NCBI GenBank assembly: GCA_029449235.1
Contig: JANATG010000002.1
Span: 1,302,001-1,366,000 of the forward strand
Direction: 5' to 3'
Length of the DNA stretch: 64,000 nucleotides
From: Linnemannia schmuckeri
Taxonomy: Eukaryota; Mortierellomycota; Mortierellomycetes; Mortierellales; Mortierellaceae
Under the pieces are notes generated by a model. That model saw only the letters and a list, made by a program, of their open reading frames with translations. It searched no databases and was not told where the DNA came from. Position 1 is the first letter of the stretch, and each line of letters begins with the position of its first letter. This document shows positions 1-11,909 of this stretch, piece by piece. A program made the translations under genes and the position numbers.

Positions 1-97
1 TTTTTTCTTCTATCAACGACGTAATATAGACGACAGCAATCGGAAGGAGGTCTATGCGATGCTGAATCAAAGTAGCTAAAAAGAGACTTCAACTCAC

Positions 98-608
98 CTT
101 TTGCTTCCGGTGTAGATCATGGCGACAAGACCGAGGGAGATGGGGAACCACTTCTTGGCTTCAGTAGGATCCAGCCTTCGGTATGTGATCAGGCCAAACC
201 TCTTGAAGACCCAGAGCATTATCACCGCCGCTGCCGCCTAATTTTTATTTGGTTCGCGAATGAGAGCAATATTCCAAGAAACGGATGGTAATCCCCAATG
301 TCAGTAAGCGTTATATGTATTTGTTTCGATACAGTCCTGGTGCCGCCAAAAACGGTAGAAAAAGCAGCCCAATTAACCACACACACAGCAAGCAAGGAAC
401 ACAAAGAGAAGGAAGAACAAAAAGGCGCCCTCATTGTTTTTTTATTCGCTCTTACCTGGATAGCGAGCAGCAAAAAGTTCATGTTAAAATCGAACTGGGA
501 GAGGACCATCTTATTGGTGACAGTCATGAGGATACTGGAGGAGCAGTAGGCCATAATACTGATTGCTGCCGAGTTGGCCAACGAGCCCTGAGGTGCAGTC
601 GCCGTCAT
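98..608 (-). CDS. VRG4: GDP-mannose transporter, 5' part (cut by window edge)
   Basis: Nucleotide-sugar antiporter of the Golgi membrane that brings GDP-mannose into the lumen for protein and lipid mannosylation. Two exons are visible: 456-608 (51 codons from an ATG at 608) and 98-237, joined in phase 0 by a 218-nt intron (238-455) with a GTAAG donor. A second donor (GTGAGT) follows exon 2, so the gene continues past base 1. The N-terminus reads ISIMAYCSSSILMTVTNK, which matches the first transmembrane segment of Vrg4/GONST-type transporters; exon 2 gives FKRFGLITYRRLDP, then KKWFPISLG and IYTGSK, which match the segment after TM2. The substrate motif GALNK would lie outside the window. The family assignment is firm; GDP-mannose specificity is inferred from similarity of the N-terminal third. 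Confidence 0.85.
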
Positions 609-1355
609 TTTTTTGCTTTGTTGACTGTTGGAGGGAGGGAGGTGGTAGGGGACTGAGTCCAACGTGTTTGTGTTTCTGTCTTGGTACTTTGACTCTTGAC
701 TGCTGTTGGTTTTAAGTGGGCGGATGCAATGAAAGTGAAGAGGGGTTGATGCAGTGAATGCCGATGGAATAATGAGGGAAAGAATAAGAAAGGCGTAATG
801 TCTCCTGGTGTTGTCCTCCTGTGATAGTCCTGATTTGTTCTGGCAAGTGGAAGAAGTGGTATGAGAGTGAATGGGTAGAGGAGTGGAGGAATGGGATGAA
901 GACGACAGAGAGAGAGAGAAAGAGAAACGAACAGCAGTAGACAATACGCAATAATAAATAGAAATCATAATCGAGTTTTAGCTTGTTCCAGCCCCTGTTT
1001 TCGCCCATTGTGTGATTTCCCACCCGATTAGTGTGTTTGTGTCCGTGCTCTGCCTTGTTATCGCATTGTGTGACACCTGCTTATATATTATCCTCACTGC
1101 AAATCCTTATACTTGGATAAGATGGATGCGATGGATCGTTTATTAAGAAATGGCTGCTTGTTGTTCAGAACCGTGGACTGTGGCAACAAATAAAAAAAAA
1201 AAAAAAAAAAAAAAAGGTGAGAATGGCGAGCGCATTACTGGTGTCGTTCCCCTTTCCCGGGAATTCGCCCTCGCTGGTCGAATATGGAATCTACTTGATC
1301 CCAAATGCTTCGCTCCTTCACAACAACCACTCCTCCTTTCCCCTCCGCTCCACCA
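609..1355. other. Intergenic: leader of the transporter gene and 3' flank of the RFTS gene
   Basis: No gene seen. Bases 609-960 are pyrimidine-rich on the minus strand, as expected for the 5' leader of the minus-strand transporter gene. A 24-base poly(A) run lies at about 1192-1215, then a short stretch up to the stop codon of the upstream minus-strand gene. Open frames here are chance frames. Confidence 0.6.
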
Positions 1356-4300
1356 TCAGTCATCCACAGTTAAAACAACAGGGAAATCCTCGCTGCCCAG
1401 CTCCATACACGACCGATGCTCGTCAGAAGCCCTTATCAGCGCCTGGCACCTATAGCACCGCATGAACATTGGTACCGTCATCGTCGCCGGACGTATAGGG
1501 GGAGTGCGATAGACATCCAAGAGCTTGCTGATCAAACTACTCTTCACGTCCGATCCGAGTACCGCTCGCTCTATCCCCTTTGTAGTCCTTGATCGACCGC
1601 GCTCGTGTATACTGACGCTCTGGTAGACAAACGTCGGACCAGAACCAGAACCCCCTACTTCTTTCTCAGACTCCAGCCCTGATTGCTCGTCCGCATAATT
1701 GTCATTAAAGTTGTTCACTCGTCCTCTGCTGATTGACCGGCCATGCGCGCCTACTGAAGACTGGTCCTCATTCGCGCTCGCACTCCCAAATGATCTGGGC
1801 CTACTCTGTGAACGCCCGCTTCGCCTCAATGCTGTCCCAGTCAGATTGATATTCGGCCTGGCCTTGCTCCTAGACCGACTGCTCCGCCTTGTCGGCAGTA
1901 CTCCGTTTTTCCTCACAGTCGCTCGTCCTCGGCTCAGAGACCGACCACGCCTCGAACCATGAGCCTTCCCTGTCCTCATCCTCGTTCCTAAGCAATCGTC
2001 GCTCTCCGTGTCATCAATTTGCAAAGGACGGCCAACATGCTGCCGCTTCCTGCCAGGCCCGACGTCTTCATTACCACTGTCATTGCTACCATTCGAAGGG
2101 GCCCTGCGCTTTGAACGTTCCCGAAGAACAGGCGAATTCGACAACTCGCAAAACTGGCTGTGATACCTCTCCCGACTCGGCCCACTCCTGAGAGAGGTCG
2201 TTGAAGCGGCAATCGTTTTTTGAGTGAGGGATGTCCGGGTACTCTCAACTGTAGTCTCCATCGCGAGATGTTGTAAGGGCGTGATCGACGATGCTGCTTC
2301 TGAGGGTTCCACGAATTGAGCCACCGAACTCGTTGAAGCACCTCGCGTTTGACGAAGTACCGATGTAGCCCATGGGGATGATGTTGATGAAGATGCTGGG
2401 GTGATTTGCACTCTTGCTTGAGATGCTGCCCTCTTCCTTGTTGAGCGAGTTGAAGTTGTGGTGGGTATATATGCTGGTGCTCGTTGGTCGTAGTTCTTTT
2501 TTGCGTTGAGCATCCAGTAGACATGCACATTCAAAGTTGGTGCTTTGGCTATCAAGTACAATCGAGAGTAATGAAATAATTTAGTTAATTGACCGTCAAA
2601 TACACACACACTGTCACTGAAATGTAGCCTGTAGGAAAGGCTTCATGACACATCCAAAACATACTGTTGAGTTGTTTGGCAGTTACATCCCACGCTTTTG
2701 GCCTTATGGGTCTCTTCCAAGGCTTGGCGAGGTAGTTCCTCAACACTCTCTATCAGCCAAAGATAATTAATGTGTTGCATATTGCACAATAAAACTTATG
2801 TTAGTTGATAATCCAAGTACCAGGATATCTTCAACAGTGGTGGTATATACCACGAACACTTACCTCAGTGTCTCCTTCGCTTAAATCATGGGTAGCTATG
2901 TGCTGAGATACCGTGGCAATGAACTCTTTGCTTGTTGGGATGGTTGTGTTGCAGATTGTGGTCAGACATCCCTGCACGGGACAGAAAAACGAGCCTGGTT
3001 CCGATACGGATAAGGATCCTGATGTAATCGACTCCTCTCCTGAGTGTGCGTCCAGTCCAGGTTCTATTTTGACCGCTGGGTCCAATTGTGACGACAGCCG
3101 CCATGGCCTTGACGGCTCAAACTAGAAGATGAACATGAGCTTGTGAGCCTTGTGTTTTCGGACATTCACAGTAGCCTTTCCTATTTATTAGTATATCACT
3201 AAAAGTTACCTTGCTAGACAGTAGCCTCATATCATCGCTGATGGTGTTGCGTGCAACATCCTTGAACACAGGGTGGAGGAAGCAAAAGTCGTCTCCACAT
3301 GGTGCCGGAAGCTCCTCGTATGTTTCTACTTTTGTTTCGAACTGTCCATACAAGACGAACGTTAAAATGATATTTGACGCATGCACGGCGAATCTAGGTG
3401 TGGGACGATAGGTGCGGAGCAAATTATAATCATGGACGAAGGCGAGCCAAAGACTTACTTCAGGGATAACGTCACGGTCTGCCATGTCGTAGGATACGAT
3501 CGGTAAAAGGGGTTTTGAGGTAGCAGGTGGCGGTGAAGTGGCATTGACATCCCTATCGTCAGTGTCATCGGGATGACTGTGACGGTGGTTATGGTTGCTG
3601 TGGGTACTCCGGACGTCGATTTCGCTGTCGGTGATGGTAACCATGTCATCTGCGAAAGTATCGTATTCCGCATGCCCGGAAACGTCAGGTGAAAGACTTG
3701 CTCTTGATTTTTCTGATGATCCCGCTAGATCTGCCGCCTGGTCTGCTACCCATGACTTGTAAAAGTTTGATCCTCGAATAACAGAGTCACTAGCGCCCAG
3801 TTCCAACAGTTGTTTCCTGTGCCTCTGAAGCATTCGTGAAACCATTGACTCGGGCTCAGCAAGCAAGACGGCTACCTAACGACCATTCGAAATGTATGTG
3901 AGTGGTAAAAGAAACGCGCCATAAAATTTTGCTTCTAAGGCCTCTGTGAAAGAATTAGAGGTCGTATTTACAGTGAACTCAAGCTGTGTACCTGCGGAAT
4001 GAGTACATGCAAGGCGTCCTTTATCCTCATCTCGACAACAAGCTGAACCAGTACATCTATGGCACATAATGTAAAAAATCAAATAGATATTAGAGCTACA
4101 CACATGCTTCGACTGTTTTTCTTGAATACTACAAACACCAAACATGACTTACCGAGATACGAGCAAACCTTCGCCAAAGGAGCAAAGTAAGGCTCATAGG
4201 CTGTTGTAACTGACTAAAGCACAAATACGTAAGTGAACAAGACTATGGTAGGTTAGCACAAACGGGCGCTACCCGGATTGACGCGACTAAAGATTGGGTG

Positions 4301-4777
4301 AAACACGCCATGTTGAACTTGCCTCTATTTTATACCATCCCACTCCGTACGACTTCAGCCAGAAGATCGGTCTTTTGGGACGTACTGGATCGTACTGATG
4401 CGTCCATTCGATAATTTCACCAAAGATGTAAACAAACTTCCCAGAGTCCTTGGCTATTATGTCGAATAAAAACAACAAGAGAGAGTGAGCGCGTCAAGTC
4501 GATCCCTGGGTACAACGGACAACCCTTCAAAAAAAGGATTTAGTGCTTAGCTTTTGTTTTGTTTACCACTGGCGTGTTTGGTCTCTTCGATAGGAACCCA
4601 GCCTCTGAAATGGAGTGGACCTGATCGCTGTAGACTGTCGAGCACTTGAGGGATGCCGCTCTGGCTGTCGACGATCTCGACGTTGAAGATGTTTCGTTGG
4701 GGTAATGCACTGTGCCTGGATGGGTACTCCTTGAACACCTTGACATCGCTGACCGGAGCCACCGAACCCGAGTCCAT
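1356..4777 (-). CDS. RFTS (DNMT1 replication-foci) domain protein without methyltransferase
   Basis: Eight-exon model: 4567-4777, 4323-4453, 4153-4213, 3992-4056, 3210-3875, 2864-3121, 2665-2747, 1356-2628; all phases agree and give 915 aa. Residues about 30-200 resemble the RFTS/DNMT1-RFD fold: FRGWVPIEE, then FVYIFGEIIEWTHQYDP, IFWLKSYGVGWYKIE and AYEPYFAPLAKV. In DNMT1 this domain docks the enzyme to replicating or modified chromatin and autoinhibits it. Exon 6 has a C2H2-like pattern (FFCPVQGC followed by HIATH). The C-terminal half is Ser/Arg-rich and disordered, ending with a small CYRCQALIRASDEHRSC cysteine motif. No cytosine methyltransferase motif (PCQ, ENV) is present. Intron 2 (4214-4322) uses a GC donor. 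The 36-nt intron 2629-2664 is unusually short, so that junction is least certain. A nuclear chromatin reader role is inference. Confidence 0.72.
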
Positions 4778-5880
4778 TGAGCTTATTATGTGATGTCTAT
4801 AGATCTTTTAGACTTTTGCCCTGCGAATTGGAATGCTACTGCTTGCGTTGGTGGTTGTGGCTGCGAAAGTGTTGTCGTTGTTGCAGGTGTGTTCTTTCGT
4901 GGGTTATGGTAGATGCATGGGAGGAAAGAATGGAGGAGGGGAAAGGGAACGAAAGGCAAGAAGTCGAAGACAAGGAAGGCAAGGAAAAGCGCAGGAGCCA
5001 TTTCGGTGGCAACTATTACACGTGACCCTTTTTTGGAAATTTAGTGTGTGAGGGTTAAGTGAACATTTGCTAACAAAGACAAGCCAATTGCTCACTGCGA
5101 TATGACTCTGCATACCGAAGAGAAGAGTGGTTGAAAGGCAGAGAGTATCGTTTTCTTGATCTTGTTTTTTTTTTTTTTTTTTTTACTTTTGAGTGAGCAT
5201 TGGTTATTTGCACCTTCGTTCTCATTTTGCTTTTTTTTGTTTTTCAGCAGTCCTCCCGTTGTTCTGAGACACCAGGTGGAGAGAGGAGTGAAGGAGAGCA
5301 TAGAAAGAAGGGTATGGGAAGGCGAGAGAAGACAAGAGTGAGTATGGACCTTTATCGTGCTTCAATTGTAATTACATTGCTATCGATTAATGAATGGTAG
5401 CATTGGAGGGTGATGGATTGTCTCCCTTCCATTTTTTGCAGTAAAAGATACTTGTCTACCAACTAAACAAAAAAAAAAAAAAAGCAATCGAAGTACGATG
5501 TGGTACATATCTTGTCCAATGTATCCAGCGAAAAGCAAAAAAAATTCTTTCTTCTTTTCTCTTTTTCACACTATCGTCGTCTCTCTTTTCTCTGCGCTAC
5601 CCTCTCTCTTTTCGTTTCGTTCTCCCTTCGCTTTGCCCTTCTTTCTCCCTCTTCTTCTCTGCGCCACCCCTCCTCCTAATCCTTCTATCTCCAACTACTG
5701 CTACTACTACCTTGAGTACCCCTTTTCCTCCCTCTCCACACCATCACTCCTCACTTCGCCATCAACTCATACCCCGTACACACATACCTCCCACACCTCC
5801 CTCTATCCTTATTTTGTGTTCCGCAAACTCATTCACGTCTACATCTCTCACTGAAGTGATCACTCATCAGAGATCGAGGC
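4778..5880. promoter_or_regulatory. Divergent promoter region between the RFTS gene and the large membrane protein
   Basis: 1.1 kb separating two divergent start codons. It has several poly(T)/poly(A) runs (for example about 5165-5184 and 5470-5483) and, from 5530 to 5880, a strongly C/T-rich plus strand that looks like the 5' leader of the plus-strand gene. Short open frames here lack any recognisable protein. Confidence 0.55.
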
Positions 5881-8800
5881 ATGGAGCCTCGCCACCACAC
5901 CTCGCCACTCGGTCCTCTGCGCGCAACTCACCCCCACCTCGCTCAGGACCACCTCGTCAACAACAACAACGACCAGGCAACAACAGCAGCAACCGACTCC
6001 ACTACCCATACGGAGCTCTCCTCTTCGTCCTCTTCTAAACAACAGCCTACTGAAGACGAACTCGCGGCTTCAACAGCATCTTTACGGAAACACGCAGCAT
6101 CGACCGCCACTTTGTCGTCGCCATCCTCACCTTCTTCACCCCCTGCTTCGTCACATCAATCTTCGTCGCCAACTTCTCCAGCATTATCCTCAGCCCCACT
6201 GCTCACACGTATCCCAGGCACTCCTCCAACTAACCCACCACCCCGCTTCTTCACCCGACCCTACCGACGTCCAATCGACCACTCCCACCACCACGGTTCG
6301 GCCCATGGGGCAGGATACCTTAACAGCCAAGGTAGCGCCAGTCTCGGTGTCCGATCGGCCTTCAAGGACTTTATTGTCCCGGCCCAGATCATCCTTTTTT
6401 TCTCGATCCTCAATGCGCTCTGGCCGACGCTTCTCCGGATCGTGACCACAACAATCGAGTTCTTGGTCCTCGTCCTCTCGTCCTACAGTGCCTGTGCACG
6501 CAACAGCGACAATTGCTACTTTCTGGAGCCGCTGTTGCCGGATGGACAAGAGGGGGCCTATGCGGTTACCATCCAATGGACACTTCGCATCGTCTTTTGT
6601 TTTCTGTTTTTTGGTGGGTTTGCTATCATATCCAAGAAGATGGAAAAGGTAATTTATTTCTTCTTTGTTAGTGTTTGTGGAAGTTTGAATCCTTTGCCCA
6701 TTGCCCAGCGTCGTTTGGATGAATACGGATGGATGTCCCATTTTTTTTGTTGTTGTTGTTACCGATTCTCAGGAATGAGAAGGAATGTCTGTGCATCGCT
6801 CTTTTGTCAGGAACACCATCAACAATAATATCGACACACGACGTCTTTTCCATCCCTACTCTATAAGGACCATCATCGGACCACATCACAGGAGCAAAGT
6901 GCGGAGAAGGAACCCTGATAGAGAAGGAGGGAGAAGGAGGAAAGGAGGAGTGAAGCTGAAGGAAAGAGACCCTTTTTTTTGCATTGAGGAGAAAAGATAA
7001 CATAAATGCGAGCATTAAAAGCAATAACAACCAAACAACAACAACAAGGACAACGACCTTGCCTCGATGCAGGGGGGAAGGGGGAGATAAAGGCATAGCG
7101 GGGATAACAAAACACCGACCGTGTATTTGAATATGTGTTGGACACACTGAGAGACGAAAAGGGAATGGGGGTCTACGGGAAAAGGGTAAGTGTTTCCCAA
7201 TGTTTCCCTTCCTCCCCGAAGGCTTCAAGAATATGGCTCAAGACATGGGAAAAGGAAAAAAAGGAGTGCGGTACTGCATGCGGTACTGTTCAACAACAAA
7301 GACCGAAGGCTACAGAAGGAGGAAAAAAAAAAAAAAAAAGCGGCCGATGGGATAAATTGCTCTCAAATGGAAAGGGCATTTTTTTTTAGTCATTTTTTCC
7401 CTGGAAGAAAAAAGGAGAAAGGGAGATGAAGTGTGTGTACTGTATTAAAATCCTCGGGTTCCATCCTTTCGATGACGTTATTTTTTCTCATCATCCTCTC
7501 CCTTTGACAGAGCTACTCGGCATCCGAGAGGACAGCAACCGGCATCAACGGGATCAAAATTAGATGCATTAATCAGCTTTAATTGACGCGGACCCTGTTG
7601 TTGTTTATTTTCTGCTTTTATTACTTGCATGCAATTTAGGTCTGGAGTACACTGTTAAGCAACCGACAAAGACCACGATCGTTCTGGAGCCCTGATAATG
7701 TCGTGTCTTGGATCCTCTCCTGTCCAGGAGCCCTCTGGTCCTATATAGAACGACTCCTTCCGTGGAAAATCTCCCGGTCCTTCCGACAATCAACTCCGAC
7801 TCGGTCAGGACAACGGCACCGCAGGAAAGCCTCCGGGCTACAGTCAGACGACCAGTACTTCTCCAGCTCGGCAAAAAGTAGAGCCAACTCCATCTCCTCC
7901 TCCTTTCGTTCGGGCTATGAACCACGCCGGGTCAATGCTTCGAGTTGTGTCGACACGGACGCCATCTCGGCTGGATCAGGATCGGAATCAAGACCACGGT
8001 CTAAAAAGTCAAAGAAGCATCGAGTACCAGAAGAATCCTCACTGCGGGAAATGTCCTCCATGCCACGTTCACCACTCCACAACCAAGCTTCACCGACTCA
8101 GCCCATCGCCTCGGAATCTTCAGAGCAGTCGCCATTAACAGCACCTTCGCCTGAGGCAGTGACACCTATCTACTCGAAATCTGTTACCTCTACCGCAAGC
8201 AACATCGACACCTCAAACGCAGCCATTACCCCTGCAGCGTCTGCATCAGGAGTACTGAAATCAGGAAAAAGCGATGCCGGCATATCGACTACTGTAAGCA
8301 TCAATTCTGGGATTGTGTACGAGACAGCGGACGACGACGACTTTATTTCCACCGACCGCCGCCGCCGAAGGAGGGCCAAGGGATTGAAAACCAACCTCGA
8401 TGCTCACTCCTCAGAGAATCTCATCAAGGTAAACCATCGTCAAACTTGAGTACTGTACGTATTGTATTTAATAGTATGTGGTATGCCACTTGAGCTGTAA
8501 ACTGACAAGTGCCTGTTAATGCACTCTGGGTATGATTTTAGCCGACACCATGCCCGCAGGAAGAAAAGGAGGCCAACAGCAGCCAATCAAATCCATCAAC
8601 GGGATCTACTCGCTCCAGTCCTGTCCCAGATGCACCTAAGGCCATTACCAATACCACCAACAGAAGCACCGGTATCTCATCAGTGCCCACTCAATCAACA
8701 ACCCAGTCTACTACCTCTATTATTACAAGCTTATCACATGATGGTCATATGCCTCAGAAAGCAGCAGGATCTCATAGCCAACATCTGCCACCTTCAGGAA

Positions 8801-11484
8801 ACCTTCTCCAACGACAGGATAGCAAGACCAGGAACCAGCAGCAGAAGTCAGCTTCCCAGACGCGGCGCAAGGAGGAGGAGACAGAGCTACACTCTAAGGC
8901 TCAACTCGCCCCTACCTTCACAAGCGCTCCAACCCCATCAGTAACTACAACTTCGATTTCGCTCGATTCGACACCAGAGGCGGCCTTTGTTCATCCGCTG
9001 CATGCTCTCAACTCGACTAGTCCGATTGTTCGACTGAAGCCTTCGCACAAGCGCTCTCAATCGGCACAACTCCCTTCGGTGTCTCCATGGAGTATCCCAC
9101 ATTCAGTAGCAGGAACAGCAGGGTCGACATCAGGAGCAAGTCACTCGAATCTTGCTGGAGGGTCCTCCCTGAGCCAGATGACGCTTCCCTTGAACCTTAC
9201 TACCGAACATGTTGACCCCTATAGTACCTCGTCGTCGTCTACGACTGTTATACCAGTAGCAACTGCGACTTCACCAGAGACTAACACTCTGGAGGCTTCA
9301 GGACCCGGCGAATACGACTTGTTTGGACCTTCCTCGGGTTGGTACTCGCCCTTCCAGTCTGGGTTGGATATCACGATTGAGAGCGATCAGGAAAAAGGAC
9401 GACACGGATCAAGATCTGTGACACGGCCCCGGGTCAAAATCGATGAAGCTACTCTGCAGTCTCAGACTCGACCGACATTGGGCCCATTCTTGCCACCCTC
9501 CTCGTTCTTTGAGTCTTCGCCTCGTACGCCTCGGATCATGCCATTCAGTCAACATTACAGAGGGGACTCTGTAGGTGGTTTCGGAAGTGCTGCGGGATCC
9601 GGATCTGCATCTGGAACTGGGATCGGAATGGGCCTGACCGGGAATGAGGATTGGTCTGTGCGGACGAGATCATCTTCGATTGCGTCGCCGATGACGCCTT
9701 TATTAGAGTCTGACTGTGCTGATCCGATGGATTATTTTGGCGGTAGTCGGAGTGCAAGTAGTAGTCGACGGGGTTCGGCTGAGAATAATCTCACAGAGTC
9801 GTTGTTGTCCGGCCGAGCCAGGATGTTTGCTTCATCGGACTCGTCATTTGGAAGCGCTCGTTTGTCGCAGAACAGCATTGGTGCAGGCCAGCAGTCTGTG
9901 GGCGGATCAGGGAGCATGAGTCAGCCCTCGTTATTGGGAAACAGCCCTTTCCTGCCACCACATCACTTCAGTGCGACGATCAGTAGCAGGATTCAAGCTG
10001 CTGCAGCCGCAGCCCACTCCTCAGCCTCAAATTCACCAGTCTTGGGAGGTCAGAGAACTCTGGAGTTGCCAATGGCTATAGCCCATTCAATGACTGCAAC
10101 ATCAGGGATTTCGACAAGCAGCAGCGGCACAGGCAGTTTGCTGTCGGACGTTGGGTTCGAGCCCACGACTACCGCAACCCCTCTTTTGCCAGGATTGTCC
10201 GGAGTGGCGGGATCGACATCGGCTTCAGCTTCGTCGCCATCAACGGCGTTTGTGAACCCCTGGGAGTCCAACTACCCGTACAAATCAAGCTCCCATACCA
10301 TGTCGGACACTTTCTTGCCGTTTGGACTTGGCTCCTCGAGCCTGAACAGTAGCAGCACGAACCTCCTTGACCAACAGTTTCAATCGGATCAGGATCGACA
10401 GTCGAGTTTGCTTCGGTTGATGAATGGCGGCAGTGGTAGTGGTGGTAGTAGTATTGACTTGGGCAATATTGGCGACATGGATTCGAGGATTGTATCGCAG
10501 CTTCAACAACACCAGCGAGACGACAACGAGTCGGAAGCGATTCGACGCGGGTTCTTGTTCCCTAACTTGGCACGCCACACCGGCGTTGGATCCTCCTCAT
10601 CTCTGCCTTTACTTTCAGCGGATCTCTCTAGCAGGAGTACAGGCGGATTTCATCCATTTGCATCTGTAGAGATGTCGTTGGCCGCGGTGGCGAATCAGCC
10701 GCCTCCCCCAATGCAGGAGGAACCTAAGTATGACTTTGTTGAACTGTCAATCCCGGATTTAAGTCGCAAGCGAGGAGGGGCTGGCCTTGAAGGCATTTCT
10801 TCCACTGGTGCCACTGGATCTTTGAACGGTGCTAGCGGACTGAGCTCGTCGTCATCGTCTTCGTTGACAGGGGCAAGTATTTTCCGAGCAACTGGAGGAG
10901 GAGGAAGTAGTGGTGGCGGAGCTGAGGCTGTGGAGAGGAAGCACCGAGAGAGAGGCGCAAGACATGGAAGGAGTCGTTCGGGACATCATAAATCGGCATC
11001 GCTCGGATCTTTCTTCCCGCCTATCCCTTCTGCCACTACTACAATTTCACCTTCACCGTCATCTTCGGGAGCTGTATCAAGAAGCGGTGGTGATCATCAT
11101 CATGAGTCTCCCGGGATTCAGAGCAACAGTGTTGCTGGTGGGTCGGGTTTCGAGACTCAGCAGTCTGGAGGTCGACACCACAATCATGGTCATTCTAAGC
11201 TTGGACGTGGATCTGGTGGAAAGGATGGCGAGTCTCGACGGAGCCGTGCTGCTGCTGGTGTTGAGCAGCAGGATATCGGTGGCAGCGGTAGTCATAGCCG
11301 AGGGACGAGTAGGCATTTTGATGCGTCCAACGGGAACAACCGTGCGAAACGTGCGCCCAAGAAAGAGCACCACCAGCACCAGCACCAGCACCAGCACCAG
11401 CACCAGCAGCAACAGTCGAACTCGCATCAAGTCCAGCACCACAACCAGAATCAAATCAAAACCAGCAACAGTCTAGTGTCCTAA
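5881..11484 (+). CDS. Large Ser-rich membrane protein, unknown function
   Basis: Three exons in phase 0: 5881-6648, 7640-8428, 8542-11484, giving 1,499 aa. I do not recognise the family. Residues 1-150 are Ser/Pro/Thr/His-rich. Residues about 159-255 hold three probable membrane segments (around DFIVPAQIILFFSILNALWP, RIVTTTIEFLVLVLSSY and WTLRIVFCFLFFGGFAII), with a short Cys-containing loop (ACARNSDNCYF) between the second and third. The remaining 1,240 residues are disordered, Ser/Gly/Thr-rich, with basic patches (RRRRRAKG near residue 507) and a His-Gln repeat near the end (11366-11412). Intron 1 is long (991 nt); intron 2 is 113 nt. The start follows a C/T-rich leader. A small membrane anchor with a long cytosolic tail suggests a scaffold or signalling adaptor, but that is only a guess. 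Confidence 0.7.
11366..11412 (+). repeat. CACCAG hexanucleotide repeat coding (His-Gln)n
   Basis: In-frame run of CAC-CAG units near the 3' end of the large membrane-protein gene, continuing into CAG/CAA codons. It encodes alternating His-Gln followed by poly-Gln, and its length is likely to vary between strains. Confidence 0.85.
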
Positions 11485-11909
11485 ATTAAAGAGAAACCTT
11501 CCTCTGATCGAGGTTGTTTTTGAGCGCTGATCCCTAGCAATGGGAGGTCGATATTCTTCTAACGTTTTGTTCATCGTGTACTGTTGTTCGGTTTCCTTGC
11601 ACCTTTATGAAGTGGTGACGGTATAAATACAAATGTGGCGGTCTATCTATAATCTGTCATGCACAAAAACGCCGCTGTGTCGTCAATCGAGCAAATAACG
11701 CTCTGACGTCGCAACTCCACTGCTTCGCAAGAGTCCTGCACTGTCTACTTGACTGTAAGTTGGCTTCCAGCGTCCTCTCATCAACAATCTTGCAATAGTT
11801 TCATCGAATCACTGTAGGTCGAGGTTGTTGAAAAGCCGATAATTCAGTGCTGAGCAAAGGTTGGTCGTGGGGTGGCGGACGGTCGGTTAAATGTTTTGCG
11901 GGGGTAATA
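11485..11909. other. Convergent intergenic region
   Basis: 425 bases between two convergent genes, holding both 3' flanks. No open frame or structured element that I can support. Confidence 0.6.

Noticed and set aside
11077..11454. Leu/Val-rich minus-strand ORF opposite the large membrane-protein gene
   Set aside because: It is a shadow of the His-Gln/Ser codons of the real exon on the other strand.
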